A stretch of DNA of 64,000 nt from an uncultured Clostridia bacterium (GTDB lineage Bacteria; Bacillota; Clostridia; TANB77; CAG-508), in contig CAKPKP010000008.1 of NCBI GenBank assembly GCA_934167495.1, forward strand, positions 5,230 to 69,229. Reading direction: 5' to 3'. Below, in pieces: positions 17,261 to 26,485 of this stretch. The notes below the pieces were generated by a model. The model was not told the DNA's origin. It ran no database searches and was given only the letters and a program-made list of their open reading frames with translations. A program made the position numbers and the translations under genes. Every line of letters begins with the position of its first letter. The stretch's first letter is position 1.

Positions 17261-17983
17261 CATTATATACCCTCCATTTATACCTATTACCTGACCTGTT
17301 GTAAATTCATCTTCTGCAAGCCATTTTATACACTTAGTTATATCTATTGGATTTCCTATCTTTTCTAATGGTGTTTCATATTTAAATCTATTCATTGATT
17401 CTTCATCGATATTCTTATTCATATCTGTATTTATCATTCCAGGTGCAATACTATTTACCCTTATATTAGATGGTCCTAATTCTTTTGCTAATGCTTTAGT
17501 AAATCCATTTATTCCTGCCTTACTTGTTGAATATGCCACCTCACAAGATGCTCCTGTCTGTCCCCATATAGATGAAATATTTATTATAAGCCCTGAACCT
17601 TGATTTAGCATATATGGTATTACCTCTTTAGAACTTAAGAAAACAGATGTTAAATTGGTATTTATAATTTCATTCCATTTATCTAAACTCATTTCTTGAA
17701 TTAATCCATTATATGATATTCCTGCATTATTAACTAAAATATCTATATTATTAAATTTTTTTATGCAATTTTCTATCATAGCTTTTATTTCTGTTTCATT
17801 TTGAATATTTACTTTCATGTATTCCACAGTGTATCCTTTTTCTGTGGAAATTCTTTTGATTTCCTTTGCCTCAGTTTCAGAATTGTTATATGTAAAGAAC
17901 ACATTATATCCTTCTTTTGCAAATTCCTCTACTATATTTCTTCCAATTCCTCTTGAGCCTCCTGTAATCAATATTGTTTTCAT
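17258..17983 (-). CDS. SDR family oxidoreductase, possibly EF-P 5-aminopentanone reductase
   Basis: The 241-residue protein is a classical short-chain dehydrogenase. The NAD(P) motif TGGSRGIGR is at residues 7-15, NNAGISYNG near 88, the catalytic Ser in ISSIWG near 137, and Tyr-Lys in YSTSKAG near 150. It is FabG-like, but the stretch SSIWGQTGASCEVAYSTSKAG resembles the YmfI group that reduces the 5-aminopentanone group on elongation factor P. I favour that assignment without being sure, since no efp gene is nearby. It is a single gene, convergent with the starch-binding gene. Confidence 0.8.
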   Translation of the reverse strand: MKTILITGGSRGIGRNIVEEFAKEGYNVFFTYNNSETEAKEIKRISTEKGYTVEYMKVNIQNETEIKAMIENCIKKFNNIDILVNNAGISYNGLIQEMSLDKWNEIINTNLTSVFLSSKEVIPYMLNQGSGLIINISSIWGQTGASCEVAYSTSKAGINGFTKALAKELGPSNIRVNSIAPGMINTDMNKNIDEESMNRFKYETPLEKIGNPIDITKCIKWLAEDEFTTGQVIGINGGYIM

Positions 17984-18065
17984 ATTTTATTCCCTTTCTA
18001 TCATAATTTTAATATGGTTAACTTTAAAATTCTTCGTTTAACATTTAACAAAATTTTTATATATT

Positions 18066-18178
18066 TTAAATTGTAGTGTTTAGCCCACGTTTAATTGTTC
18101 GTGTGCGAAATTTGCAAAGCAAATTTCTGTACAAAGTATTTATTTAATAGGATTTTCAGAAAACTTTCCTATAATATA
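18066..18178 (+). repeat. Dispersed repeat, copy R1
   Basis: This copy shares its core with copies at 36515 and 40663. A hairpin GAAATTTGC-AAA-GCAAATTTC (18107-18127) is followed by TCTGTACAAAGTATTTAT and an imperfect terminal hairpin (AATAGGA with TCCTATA). No coding potential. Confidence 0.75.
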
Positions 18179-18180
18179 AA

Positions 18181-18220
18181 AAAAGTCAAGAATTAAGAAC
18201 TTCTTCAAAACTCTTGACCT
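18181..18220 (-). terminator. Terminator after the tRNA cluster
   Basis: GTCAAGA (18185-18191) pairs with TCTTGAC (18212-18218), with an inner GAA/TTC pairing. A T7 run follows on the minus strand. Confidence 0.6.
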
Positions 18221-18224
18221 TTAT

Positions 18225-18300
<76 letters not shown>

Positions 18301-18308
18301 AATTAAAT

Positions 18309-18383
18309 TGGTGACCCGTACGGGAATCGAACCCATGTCTCCGCCGTGAAAGGGCGATGTCTTAACCGCTTGACCAACGGGCC
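18309..18383 (-). tRNA. tRNA-Glu (anticodon UUC)
   Basis: Acceptor GGCCCGT pairs with ACGGGTC (one G-U pair). Anticodon loop CTTTCAC (UUC), T-loop GGTTCGATT, CCA at 18309-18311. Confidence 0.95.
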
Positions 18384-18387
18384 TTAT

Positions 18388-18421
18388 AAAATAAATATCA
18401 ATGAAACATTGATATTTATTT
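18388..18421 (-). terminator. Hairpin between tRNA-Lys(UUU) and tRNA-Glu
   Basis: AAATAAATATCAATG pairs with CATTGATATTTATTT around an AAA loop. It could be a terminator or a processing signal inside the tRNA cluster; the missing gap to the mature ends makes processing equally likely. Confidence 0.55.
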
Positions 18422-18497
18422 TGGTGAGCTATCCGCGACTCGAACGCGGGACAACTTGATTAAAAGTCAAGTGCTCTACCACCTGAGCTAATAGCCC
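18422..18497 (-). tRNA. tRNA-Lys (anticodon UUU)
   Basis: Acceptor GGGCTAT pairs with ATAGCTC (with a G-U pair). Anticodon loop CTTTTAA (UUU), T-loop GTTCGAG, CCA at 18422-18424. Confidence 0.95.
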
Positions 18498-18666
18498 ATG
18501 TCACCTTTTTTGTTTACCAGTTTTGCAACTGCTTTTATATATTACACCATTTTTTTAAATCTGTCAACTGTTTTTTTACATTTTTTTTAAATTTCTTGAT
18601 TTTTTTTTCATATGAATATATAATTTATGCAATATATTAATATTATTTATTAATTTTGGAGGTTTT

Positions 18667-19383
18667 ATGCAAAGAATACTTAGTTTAATGAGAAAAGCAA
18701 TTTCTAATTTTGATATGATTTCAGACGGAGATAAAATAGCAGTATGTCTTTCTGGCGGAAAAGATTCTGTCACACTTCTTATGGCATTAAAAGCCTATCA
18801 AAGATTTTCACCACAAAAATTTGATTTAATTGCAATAAGTATCAATCCTGGTTTCGAATTTTTTGATGTTAATCTTTTAAAAAATATATGTGAGAGTGTT
18901 GATGTTCCTTTATTCATTGAAGATAGCCACGCTAAAGAAATTGTTTTTGACATAAGAAGAGAACAAAACCCATGCTCATTATGTGCTAATTTAAGAAGAG
19001 GAATAATAAATAGCATTGCAATTAGAGAAAATTGTAATAAAATAGCTCTTGGTCATAATAAAGATGATGTTTTAGAAACTTTTTTCTTAAATTTATTATA
19101 TACTGGCAATATTTCTACTTTTTCACCTGTTAGTTATATGGATAGGTCAAAAATAACTCTTATAAGACCTTTAATCTGTTTAGAAGAAAAAGAAATAAGA
19201 GCTTTTATAAAAAGGAGTAATATTACATTAATGCCTAAATGTTGTCCAATGGATGGTTTTTCAAAACGTGAAGACATGAAAAACTTAATTGAATCATTTA
19301 GAAAAGATATACCTCACATAAAAGAAAATATATTTGGCGCAATTCAAAGAAAAGAGATTAGTGGATGGAAAGTTATAAAATAA
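18667..19383 (+). CDS. TtcA-like tRNA thiolation ATPase
   Basis: The 238-residue protein carries the PP-loop SGGKDSVTL (residues 31-39) of N-type ATP pyrophosphatases and a CSLCANLRRG motif (about residues 101-110) that fits the CxxC of TtcA. TtcA thiolates cytidine 32 of tRNA using an iron-sulfur cluster. LGHNKDDVLETFFLNLLY (about 124-141) is the conserved nucleophile-side segment, and a further pair of cysteines occurs in PKCCPMDG. It is slightly shorter than the E. coli protein, as is usual in Firmicutes homologues. GGAGG sits 5 bases before the ATG. Its neighbours are tRNA genes, consistent with but not proof of a tRNA role. Confidence 0.8.
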   Translation: MQRILSLMRKAISNFDMISDGDKIAVCLSGGKDSVTLLMALKAYQRFSPQKFDLIAISINPGFEFFDVNLLKNICESVDVPLFIEDSHAKEIVFDIRREQNPCSLCANLRRGIINSIAIRENCNKIALGHNKDDVLETFFLNLLYTGNISTFSPVSYMDRSKITLIRPLICLEEKEIRAFIKRSNITLMPKCCPMDGFSKREDMKNLIESFRKDIPHIKENIFGAIQRKEISGWKVIK

Positions 19384-19444
19384 TAGTAATTAAATATTTC
19401 TCTAATAGAAAATTCAGAAAAATTTACTATTAGAGGAAAAAAAT

Positions 19445-19480
19445 AGGTATTTGCATTTTTTACAAATACCTACTTTTTTT
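19445..19480. terminator. Bidirectional terminator between ttcA-like and the fusion gene
   Basis: AGGTATTTG (19445-19453) pairs with CAAATACCT (19463-19471), with A and T runs on either side. A second, weaker hairpin (CTCTAATAG with CTATTAGAG) lies just upstream. Confidence 0.7.
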
Positions 19481-19490
19481 ATAATTATAT

Positions 19491-22454
19491 TTATTCACCT
19501 AATTCAGTAACTGCTTTTGATAATTTTTGTAATTTTTTATTTGCGTCCTCTAGACTAGTTCCTTTTACTCCCATATAGAATTTTATTTTTGGTTCTGTTC
19601 CAGAAGGTCTTACACAACACCAAGCATCATTATCTAATTCATAGTATAAAACATTTGATTTAGGTAATGTTGTTTTTCCTTTTTCTCCTGTTACTAAATT
19701 TTCTACCTTACCTAATAGATAATCTCTAGTTTCGATAACTTTGTTATCTCCTAATTTTGTTGGTGGATTTTTTCTAATTTCATCTAACATTTCTTTCATT
19801 TTTTCTGCGCCATCAGCACCTTTTAAAGTTATTGTTGCTCCACCTTCTTTATAGAATCCATATTTTTCATATATTTTAATCATTTGATCCCATAAAGTTA
19901 ATCCTTGTTTTTTATAGAAAGCTGCTGCTTCGCATAACATCATTACAGCTGTTATTCCATCTTTATCTCTCGCATGAGTTCCTACCAAACATCCATAACT
20001 TTCTTCAAATCCAAATAAATATTCATGAGAATGTGTTTTTTCAAAGTTTCTTATTTGTTCACCTATATATTTAAATCCTGTAAGTGTTTCTATACATTCA
20101 CTATTATATTCTTTTGCAATTGCTTTTGTTAAGTTAGATGAAACTATTGTTGTTACTATTGCTCCGTTTTTTGGTAATAATCCTTTTTCTTTCTTTTGTG
20201 ATAAAACATATTCAGCTATTAATAATGCTGACATATTTCCTGTAAATGATACATATTCTCCAGTTTTTGAATCTTTAGCATATACACCTAATCTATCGCT
20301 ATCTGGATCTGTTGCTAATACAACATCTGCATCCATTTTATTAGCTAATTTTAATGCTAATTTAAATGCTTTTGGATCTTCTGGATTTGGATAATCTACT
20401 GTAGGGAAATTTCCATTTGGTAATTCTTGTTCTGGAACTACGTACACTCTTGTAAATCCTAATTCTGATAATACTGTTTGTACTGGTACATTTCCAGCTC
20501 CATGAAGTGGTGTATAAACAATTTTTAAATCTTTTTCAACTTCTTTAATTACTTCTGGATTTAAAATTTGTTTCTTTATTTCTTCAATGTATCTTTTATC
20601 TATTGCTTTACCAATTACATTGTACAAGCCTTTCTTTGAGGCTTCATCCATATCCATTGTTTTTACATCTGCATAATCTGTAACTTTTTTTACTTCATCA
20701 ATTATTTCTTTATCTTTTGGTGCAACTATTTGAGCTCCATCGTCCCAATATACTTTATATCCATTATATTCTGGTGGATTATGACTTGCTGTTATCATTA
20801 CACCTGCTATACATTCTAATTCTCTTACAGCAAATGATAACTCTGGAACTGGTCTTAATGCATCAAATATATATGTTTTAATTCCATTAGCGTTTAAACA
20901 TAAAGCTGTTTCTTTACTAAACTCTGGTGACATATTTCTTGAATCGAATGAAATTACAACACCTTTATTCTCTCCGCCTTCTTTTAAGATAAAGTTAGCT
21001 AATCCTTGTGTTGCTTTTGTTACTGTATATTTATTCATTCTATTTGTTCCGTTACCAATAACTCCTCTTAATCCAGCTGTTCCAAACTCTAGATCTTTAT
21101 AAAATCTATCTTTAATTTCTTCTTCATTACCTGATATTAATTTTAATTCATTTCTAGTTTCTTCATCAAATACTGGATTATTACACCATTGTTCATATTT
21201 TCTATATATTTCTTTTTTAGCAAAGTAATCTTTGTATAATTTTCTTGCTGTTTCTGGACTATCTGAACCTTCTGCATTTTTTACTGGTGCAAATTCTTCT
21301 TCTCTTTTTGTTCTTAAAACTACTACATCATTTATCATTTCAAAAGAATCAAATATAAATAACTCGAATTTATATGCATTTGGTTCTTTTGATGTTATTA
21401 ATTTTCCATTTTCATCAATATATTTTGCCTTTTTAACTGCTGTATGATATGGTAATTTTAAATCTGATACTTTTTCTAATGCTTTTATATTATATAAGTT
21501 TAATAAAACGTGTGAATCTCCATATACTAAAGAACCATAATCATCTCTCATAGAAGCCATTTCTTCTGAAATCTCTGTATACTCAACAACGCCTACTTTT
21601 TTATTTTTTCTACAAAATACTCCTACTTTTTCCTTTGGATCTGTTTTTTCTACAGATTTTACAGCTCCTAAAACATTATTTTGTATAGCCATTCCTATTA
21701 ATAATGGATCAACTAATTTTGCAAGTACATTATCTACACCACTTATGAAAATCCATTCTATTTTATCTTTTTTCATCTCTTTTAAAATATTATTTTTTCC
21801 AAGTGCTTTTAAAGTTCCACCATGACCATCTGCAGCTTGTTTAACAAATCCATTTTCTTCAAGCAATATTTTTCCATTTAAATCAAGCATTGGTAGTTCA
21901 CCTTGTTTAAAGAATTTTATTGCTTCTTTTGGATATCCAAAGTAATCATGTTCTTCAAAGAAATTTACTGTAGCTTCATTGTTTTCTCTACTAGTCATTA
22001 TATACCATGGAATTACTGCATCGTATAATCTTCTTGCTTCCTTAAAATTATCGCATAAAATTTCAAAAATAGATTTATGTGATTCTAATCCTATATCAAA
22101 AGTTCCTTTTGGTCCACTATGTCCTAATCTAGTTCCTTGACCTCCTGCCATTGTTACAACTGCAAATTTTTTTGACTTTATAGCATCTATTCCTTTTTCT
22201 TCATACATTTTTTTCTCTGCTACTGTTAATTTTGCTTTGTCTACATGTTCAATTGGTTCAATTGAAACTTTTTCAAAGTCCACTTTTTTCTTTGCATTTT
22301 CATATAATTCATTCATTAAATTGAAATCTATATTTTCTATTTGTTCAATCAATTTTTCTTTATCTTCCGTAGTCATTTTATCATAAAATTGTAATAAATG
22401 TTCTTGATTATTGGCTTTTAAAGTTTCTTTTATCTTTTTTAATCTTTCTTCCAT
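19491..22454 (-). CDS. Fusion of a UDPGP-family nucleotidyltransferase and alpha-phosphoglucomutase
   Basis: One uninterrupted 987-residue frame contains two enzymes. Residues about 65-410 are a UDPGP-type (AGX/USP-like) uridylyltransferase with the nucleotide loop MAGGQGTRLG at 102-111, followed by GPKGTFDIG and later HGGTLKALGKN. Residues about 430-987 are an alpha-D-phosphohexomutase with GTAGLRGVIG, the phosphoserine loop TASHNPPEYNG, the metal loop DPDSDRLGV, the sugar loop GFEESYG and the phosphate loop RPSGTEPKIK. The mutase converts glucose-6-phosphate to glucose-1-phosphate, which the N-terminal part could activate with UTP, so the fusion would channel carbon to UDP-sugars. The exact sugar of the N-terminal domain is not fixed by sequence. 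The gene is monocistronic. Confidence 0.9.
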   Translation of the reverse strand: MEERLKKIKETLKANNQEHLLQFYDKMTTEDKEKLIEQIENIDFNLMNELYENAKKKVDFEKVSIEPIEHVDKAKLTVAEKKMYEEKGIDAIKSKKFAVVTMAGGQGTRLGHSGPKGTFDIGLESHKSIFEILCDNFKEARRLYDAVIPWYIMTSRENNEATVNFFEEHDYFGYPKEAIKFFKQGELPMLDLNGKILLEENGFVKQAADGHGGTLKALGKNNILKEMKKDKIEWIFISGVDNVLAKLVDPLLIGMAIQNNVLGAVKSVEKTDPKEKVGVFCRKNKKVGVVEYTEISEEMASMRDDYGSLVYGDSHVLLNLYNIKALEKVSDLKLPYHTAVKKAKYIDENGKLITSKEPNAYKFELFIFDSFEMINDVVVLRTKREEEFAPVKNAEGSDSPETARKLYKDYFAKKEIYRKYEQWCNNPVFDEETRNELKLISGNEEEIKDRFYKDLEFGTAGLRGVIGNGTNRMNKYTVTKATQGLANFILKEGGENKGVVISFDSRNMSPEFSKETALCLNANGIKTYIFDALRPVPELSFAVRELECIAGVMITASHNPPEYNGYKVYWDDGAQIVAPKDKEIIDEVKKVTDYADVKTMDMDEASKKGLYNVIGKAIDKRYIEEIKKQILNPEVIKEVEKDLKIVYTPLHGAGNVPVQTVLSELGFTRVYVVPEQELPNGNFPTVDYPNPEDPKAFKLALKLANKMDADVVLATDPDSDRLGVYAKDSKTGEYVSFTGNMSALLIAEYVLSQKKEKGLLPKNGAIVTTIVSSNLTKAIAKEYNSECIETLTGFKYIGEQIRNFEKTHSHEYLFGFEESYGCLVGTHARDKDGITAVMMLCEAAAFYKKQGLTLWDQMIKIYEKYGFYKEGGATITLKGADGAEKMKEMLDEIRKNPPTKLGDNKVIETRDYLLGKVENLVTGEKGKTTLPKSNVLYYELDNDAWCCVRPSGTEPKIKFYMGVKGTSLEDANKKLQKLSKAVTELGE

Positions 22455-22552
22455 TAATTGCAGAACCCCTTTCTAAAATAATATAATATTAATATGTACT
22501 ATATTATTATATTAAAGTGATTTAGTCAATAATTTTAGAAATAATAATTTTT

Positions 22553-23047
22553 CTAATTTCCGTAGTGAATTTTCTTTTTTTCATACCCTTCAAATATTTC
22601 ATTTATTTCCTTTTCTCCACTAGTATTTAAAATTTTATCATGATAATTTAAAATTTCGTCTATATTGTTGTTAAATTCGAAAACTTCATAACAATTTATT
22701 ATTTTTGCATTAGCTGATTTACTTGTATTAGCTCTAATTTTTTCATTTGCATTATCTATATATTTTTTATCTCCTACTACAATTATATCTGTATTTTCCT
22801 CTATATTATTTATATCTTCTTTGGCTTTATACCAATTTATATTCATTATTTTATTTTTAGTTTCTTCTTTTAAATTCATTTTTGATATTAATATTTCCAT
22901 TTCATTTTGTAAATCTTGCTCTAATATAGTAACAACTTTTTTCCCTTCATTTAATTCTTTATTTATATATGGTAGTATCATTGCTAATAAGTGAAAATCA
23001 CTTACATAAAAACTACAATCCTTCTTTAAGTTATTATTTAGACACAT
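22553..23047 (-). CDS. Hypothetical cytosolic protein
   Basis: I do not recognise this 164-residue protein. I place the start at the ATG at 23047, which follows AGGAGG by 9 bases; the frame is open 20 codons further upstream but without a ribosome site. The N-terminal half (SFYVSDFHLLAMILPYINKE, then KKVVTILEQDL) looks like an alternating alpha/beta fold, and TDIIVVGDKKYI suggests another strand-loop pair. The layout faintly recalls MEDS-type sensory domains, but I see no decisive motif. It is divergent from spoIIR, so a sporulation-related role is possible on position only. Confidence 0.6.
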   Translation of the reverse strand: MCLNNNLKKDCSFYVSDFHLLAMILPYINKELNEGKKVVTILEQDLQNEMEILISKMNLKEETKNKIMNINWYKAKEDINNIEENTDIIVVGDKKYIDNANEKIRANTSKSANAKIINCYEVFEFNNNIDEILNYHDKILNTSGEKEINEIFEGYEKKKIHYGN

Positions 23048-23260
23048 ATTTACATTCCTCCTAAGTGCTGTTTGGTAAATTTTACCATTTAATATTTTAT
23101 ATGTCAACTACTTTCGTGTGATTTATTTCGACAATGTATATTTTATTATTTTTGGTTAATAATTAAATTAGTGAGATTTTTTAGAAATTTATCATTAATT
23201 TTTTAATATAGGATTTCTATGGAAATTATATATGAAATCTTATACTTTATTGGAGGTTTT

Positions 23261-23887
23261 ATGTTTAAAAAAGATTTTTTAAAAAAATTTTTAATTTTAA
23301 TTACTTTATTTATATTTTATATATTTATTTTAGCAACATATTATGCAGATGCCGTCTTTTCAGACATTTCTGAAAGTGTACTTAGATTGCATGTAATTGC
23401 AAACAGTGATAGTCAAGAAGATCAAAATTTAAAATATATTGTACGTGACAATGTTTTAAAATATATGAATGAGATTTCTTTAGACTGTGAATCAAAGGAA
23501 GAAGCTATTAAAATCTTAACTGAACACTTAGATGATTTTCGTAATATAGCCATTTCTACAATAAAAGAAAATGGTTTTGATTATGATGTATCAGTTTCTA
23601 TAGATAATTGTGCTTTTCCGACAAAAACTTATGGTGATATTTCTCTTCCAGCAGGATATTATGATGCTTTAAGAATTAAAATAGGTAATGCTGATGGTCA
23701 GAATTGGTGGTGTGTAATGTTTCCTCCTCTTTGTTTTGTAGATGTTAGCTCTGGAATAGTTGATGATTCTTCAAAGGAATTAATGGAAAATAATCTTTCT
23801 GAGGAAGAGTATCATATAATATCTGATAATTCTACAGATGTAAAAGTAAAATTTAAAATTATAGAATGGTTAAATAATATAAAATAA
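23261..23887 (+). CDS. spoIIR: Stage II sporulation protein R
   Basis: The 208-residue protein has an N-terminal hydrophobic segment (residues about 7-28) for export or anchoring. The SpoIIR core follows: SESVLRLHVIANSDSQEDQNLKYIVRDNVL-like sequence, then LPAGYYDALRIKIG and NWWCVMFPPLCFVD. SpoIIR is made in the forespore and triggers processing of pro-sigma-E by SpoIIGA in the mother cell. I chose the ATG at 23261, 4-5 bases after GGAGG, over an in-frame ATG at 23219 that lacks a good ribosome site. The gene marks the organism as a spore-former. Confidence 0.9.
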   Translation: MFKKDFLKKFLILITLFIFYIFILATYYADAVFSDISESVLRLHVIANSDSQEDQNLKYIVRDNVLKYMNEISLDCESKEEAIKILTEHLDDFRNIAISTIKENGFDYDVSVSIDNCAFPTKTYGDISLPAGYYDALRIKIGNADGQNWWCVMFPPLCFVDVSSGIVDDSSKELMENNLSEEEYHIISDNSTDVKVKFKIIEWLNNIK

Positions 23888-24039
23888 TTTTATTATTTTC
23901 ACGAAAAAATTTAATTTATTATTGACATTTATAATTCCTTCTCTTTAATGTTAATTCCTTAAAAGTATTGTAAATATATTTTTTTTATGATATATTTTTT
24001 AAGATATTAATAATTGTTATAAATTTGGGGGTATACATT

Positions 24040-25308
24040 TTGGAAAAAAGAGAAAAATTAGTTATAACAGGAAAAACTCCTTTAAAAGGTGAAGTTACTA
24101 TAAGTGGCGCTAAGAATGCTGCAGTCGCTATTATTCCTGCCACAATACTTATAAATGGTGTTTGCACAATAGAAAATTTACCAAATATTAGTGATGTTAA
24201 ACTTTATTGTGAAATACTTGAATCTTTAGGAGCTAAAATTACTTGGAACAATGAGCATGAAATTACTATAGATACTAGAAATATAAATTGCAATATTGCA
24301 TCATTAGAAATAACTAGAAAATTTAGAGCTTCTTATTATTTAATTGGTGCTCTTCTTGGTAGATGTAAACATGCAGAAGTAGGTCTTCCAGGTGGATGCA
24401 ATTTAGGTGCAAGACCTATTGACCAACATATAAAGGGATTTGAAGCATTAGGTGCTACTGTAGAAGTAGTTCAAGGAAATGTTTCAGCAAGTGCTGAAAA
24501 ACTTGTAGGAACTTCAATATATATGGATATAGTTTCTGTTGGAGCTACAATTAATATTATGCTTGCTAGTGTACTTGCAGAAGGAACTACTATAATAGAT
24601 AACCCTGCTAAAGAACCTCATATTGTAGATATTGCTAACTTTTTAAATACTATGGGAGCAGATATACGTGGTGCTGGAACAGATATTATTAAAATAAATG
24701 GTGTTAAAGAATTAAAAGGAAATGCTACATATTCTGTAGTGCCAGATCAAATTGAAGCTGGAACATTCATGATTGCTGCTGTTGCCTCAAAAGGCGATGT
24801 AACAATAAAAAATTGTATAACTAAACACTTAGACTCTTTAACTGCAAAAATAGTTGAAATGGGAGCACACGCAGAAGATAACGGAGATTCTATTAGAGTA
24901 TGGTGTGATAAAAGAACAAATAAAGCAAATATTAAAACATTACCATATCCTGGTTTTCCAACAGATTTACAACCACAAATTGGTGTTCTTCTTTCTGTTT
25001 CTAATGGTACAAGCATTATAAATGAAGGAATTTGGGAATCTAGATTTCAATACACTCAAGAACTAAATAAAATGGGTGCCAAAATAACCTCTCAAGGTAA
25101 AACAGCAATATTTGAAGGAGTGGATGAATTATACGGTGCTCCTGTTAATGCCACTGATTTAAGAGCTGGTGCTGCATTAATAATTGCTGGAATTATAGCA
25201 AATGGAAAAACTGAAATTTATAATTTAAATCATATCGATAGAGGATATGAACATATAGAAGAAAAATTTAGAGCACTTGGTGCTAAAATAGAACGTATTG
25301 AAGAATAA
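24040..25308 (+). CDS. murA: UDP-N-acetylglucosamine 1-carboxyvinyltransferase
   Basis: MurA transfers enolpyruvate from PEP to UDP-GlcNAc in the first committed step of peptidoglycan synthesis. The 422-residue product shows GEVTISGAKNAAVAIIPATIL near the N-terminus. The catalytic cysteine lies in LPGGCNLGARPIDQHI (about residue 116), so fosfomycin sensitivity would be expected. PYPGFPTDLQPQ and the C-terminal NATDLRAGAAL are conserved. I place the start at the TTG at 24040, 8 bases after GGGGG. The walJ-like gene follows 26 bases later and is probably cotranscribed. Confidence 0.93.
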   Translation: MEKREKLVITGKTPLKGEVTISGAKNAAVAIIPATILINGVCTIENLPNISDVKLYCEILESLGAKITWNNEHEITIDTRNINCNIASLEITRKFRASYYLIGALLGRCKHAEVGLPGGCNLGARPIDQHIKGFEALGATVEVVQGNVSASAEKLVGTSIYMDIVSVGATINIMLASVLAEGTTIIDNPAKEPHIVDIANFLNTMGADIRGAGTDIIKINGVKELKGNATYSVVPDQIEAGTFMIAAVASKGDVTIKNCITKHLDSLTAKIVEMGAHAEDNGDSIRVWCDKRTNKANIKTLPYPGFPTDLQPQIGVLLSVSNGTSIINEGIWESRFQYTQELNKMGAKITSQGKTAIFEGVDELYGAPVNATDLRAGAALIIAGIIANGKTEIYNLNHIDRGYEHIEEKFRALGAKIERIEE

Positions 25309-25334
25309 TAAGTAGCAAAGGATGAAATAAATAT

Positions 25335-26124
25335 ATGTTACAATTTTGTAGTCTTTATAGTGGGAGTACTGGAAATTGCTTACTTATAAAATCTGATAAA
25401 ACAAATATATTAATAGATGCTGGTGTTAGTTTGAAAAAAATAGCATCAGCTCTTAATTCTATTGATCTTGATATTTCAGATATTGATGCAGTTTTAGTTA
25501 CTCATGAGCATAGTGACCATATTCAAAGTGTTGGTTCTATCTCTAAAAAATTTAATATTCCTATTTATGCAAATGCAGAAACTTGGGACGCAATGCCAGC
25601 TCAAAGAGATAAAGTTTCTATTCTAAATCAACAATTATATACACCTTTTAAAAATTTTAGTATAGGAGATTTTGATATATATCCTTTTAAAATTCCACAT
25701 GATGCTGCAAATCCTTGTGGTTTTAATGTTTATAATAAATCTTCTAAAATTACTGTTGCAACTGATTTAGGGCATATTAATAATTCTGTTTTTGATAATT
25801 TTAAAAATAGTTCTTTTATAATGCTTGAATCTAATTATGATCCTGAAGTATTGAAATGTTCACCATATCCTTACTCTTTAAAAACTAGAATTTCAGGTCC
25901 TAATGGTCATTTATCTAATAGCACTGCTGGAAAAACTGTTTCAGCATTATTAAAAACTGGATTGAAAGAAGTTATGCTTGGACATCTTAGTAAGGAAAAT
26001 AATTTTCCTGAACTTGCATATCAAACTGTTCTTGAAGAATTACATAGTAATGATTTATCTGAAAAAGATTTAACTATAAATGTAGCTAGCAGGCTTCGGT
26101 CCTAGTAAACTTATTTCTATTTAA
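25335..26124 (+). CDS. WalJ/YycJ-type MBL-fold hydrolase with a probable +1 frame change near the 3' end
   Basis: The protein is a metallo-beta-lactamase-fold hydrolase with the metal motif THEHSDHI near residue 56, VATDLGH near 139 and FIMLESNYD near 160, typical of YycJ/WalJ. WalJ is linked to coordination of cell-wall growth with replication. Read simply, the frame ends at 26105 as AGG CTT CGG TCC TAG. Skipping the C at 26097 extends it as GGT CCT AGT AAA CTT ATT TCT ATT TAA to 26124, replacing the terminal RS by GPSKLISI. The product becomes about 262 residues, close to the Bacillus protein. The resulting pattern AxRxxxSKL is what I would expect for the family tail, but without an alignment this end remains uncertain. 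Confidence 0.8.
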
Positions 26125-26485
26125 ATTTTATTTATGGGGGCTAGCAATGAAGAAAATAAATGTATAGAGGTTTATTTTCTTTTTTTATTAAGGAGTTTTG
26201 TTTAAGATTACAATATTACTGTTTAGAATTATTATAGATATAAATTCTAGAAAAAAATTTATTTTCTCCATTGCAAGATTAATAACTATTTAATTAATTT
26301 TTGAAATTTCTTGATTATATTTTTGATTATAAAAAATAAGATTAAAAATTTAATTTCTTTTTGTATTATTTTAAAACGTTTAGAATTAACTTATGAAATA
26401 ATATTACTATATTTTCCATTTTTTGTCAATAGTTTTTTAAATTTTTTTTATTTTTTAGCAAATACTATATATTGGGTGAGTAAAA
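26125..26485. other. Gene-free interval between walJ-like and the Rieske oxidoreductase
   Basis: The interval holds the walJ terminator and one far arm of a spaced inverted repeat (GCAATGAAGAAAATAAAT at 26144-26161, matched with one mismatch by ATTTATTTTCTCCATTGC about 95 bases on). The rest is A+T-rich and I see no convincing coding sequence. Confidence 0.6.
26151..26187 (+). terminator. Terminator of the murA-walJ unit
   Basis: AGAAAATAAA (26151-26160) pairs with TTTATTTTCT (26171-26180), followed by seven T. Confidence 0.75.
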
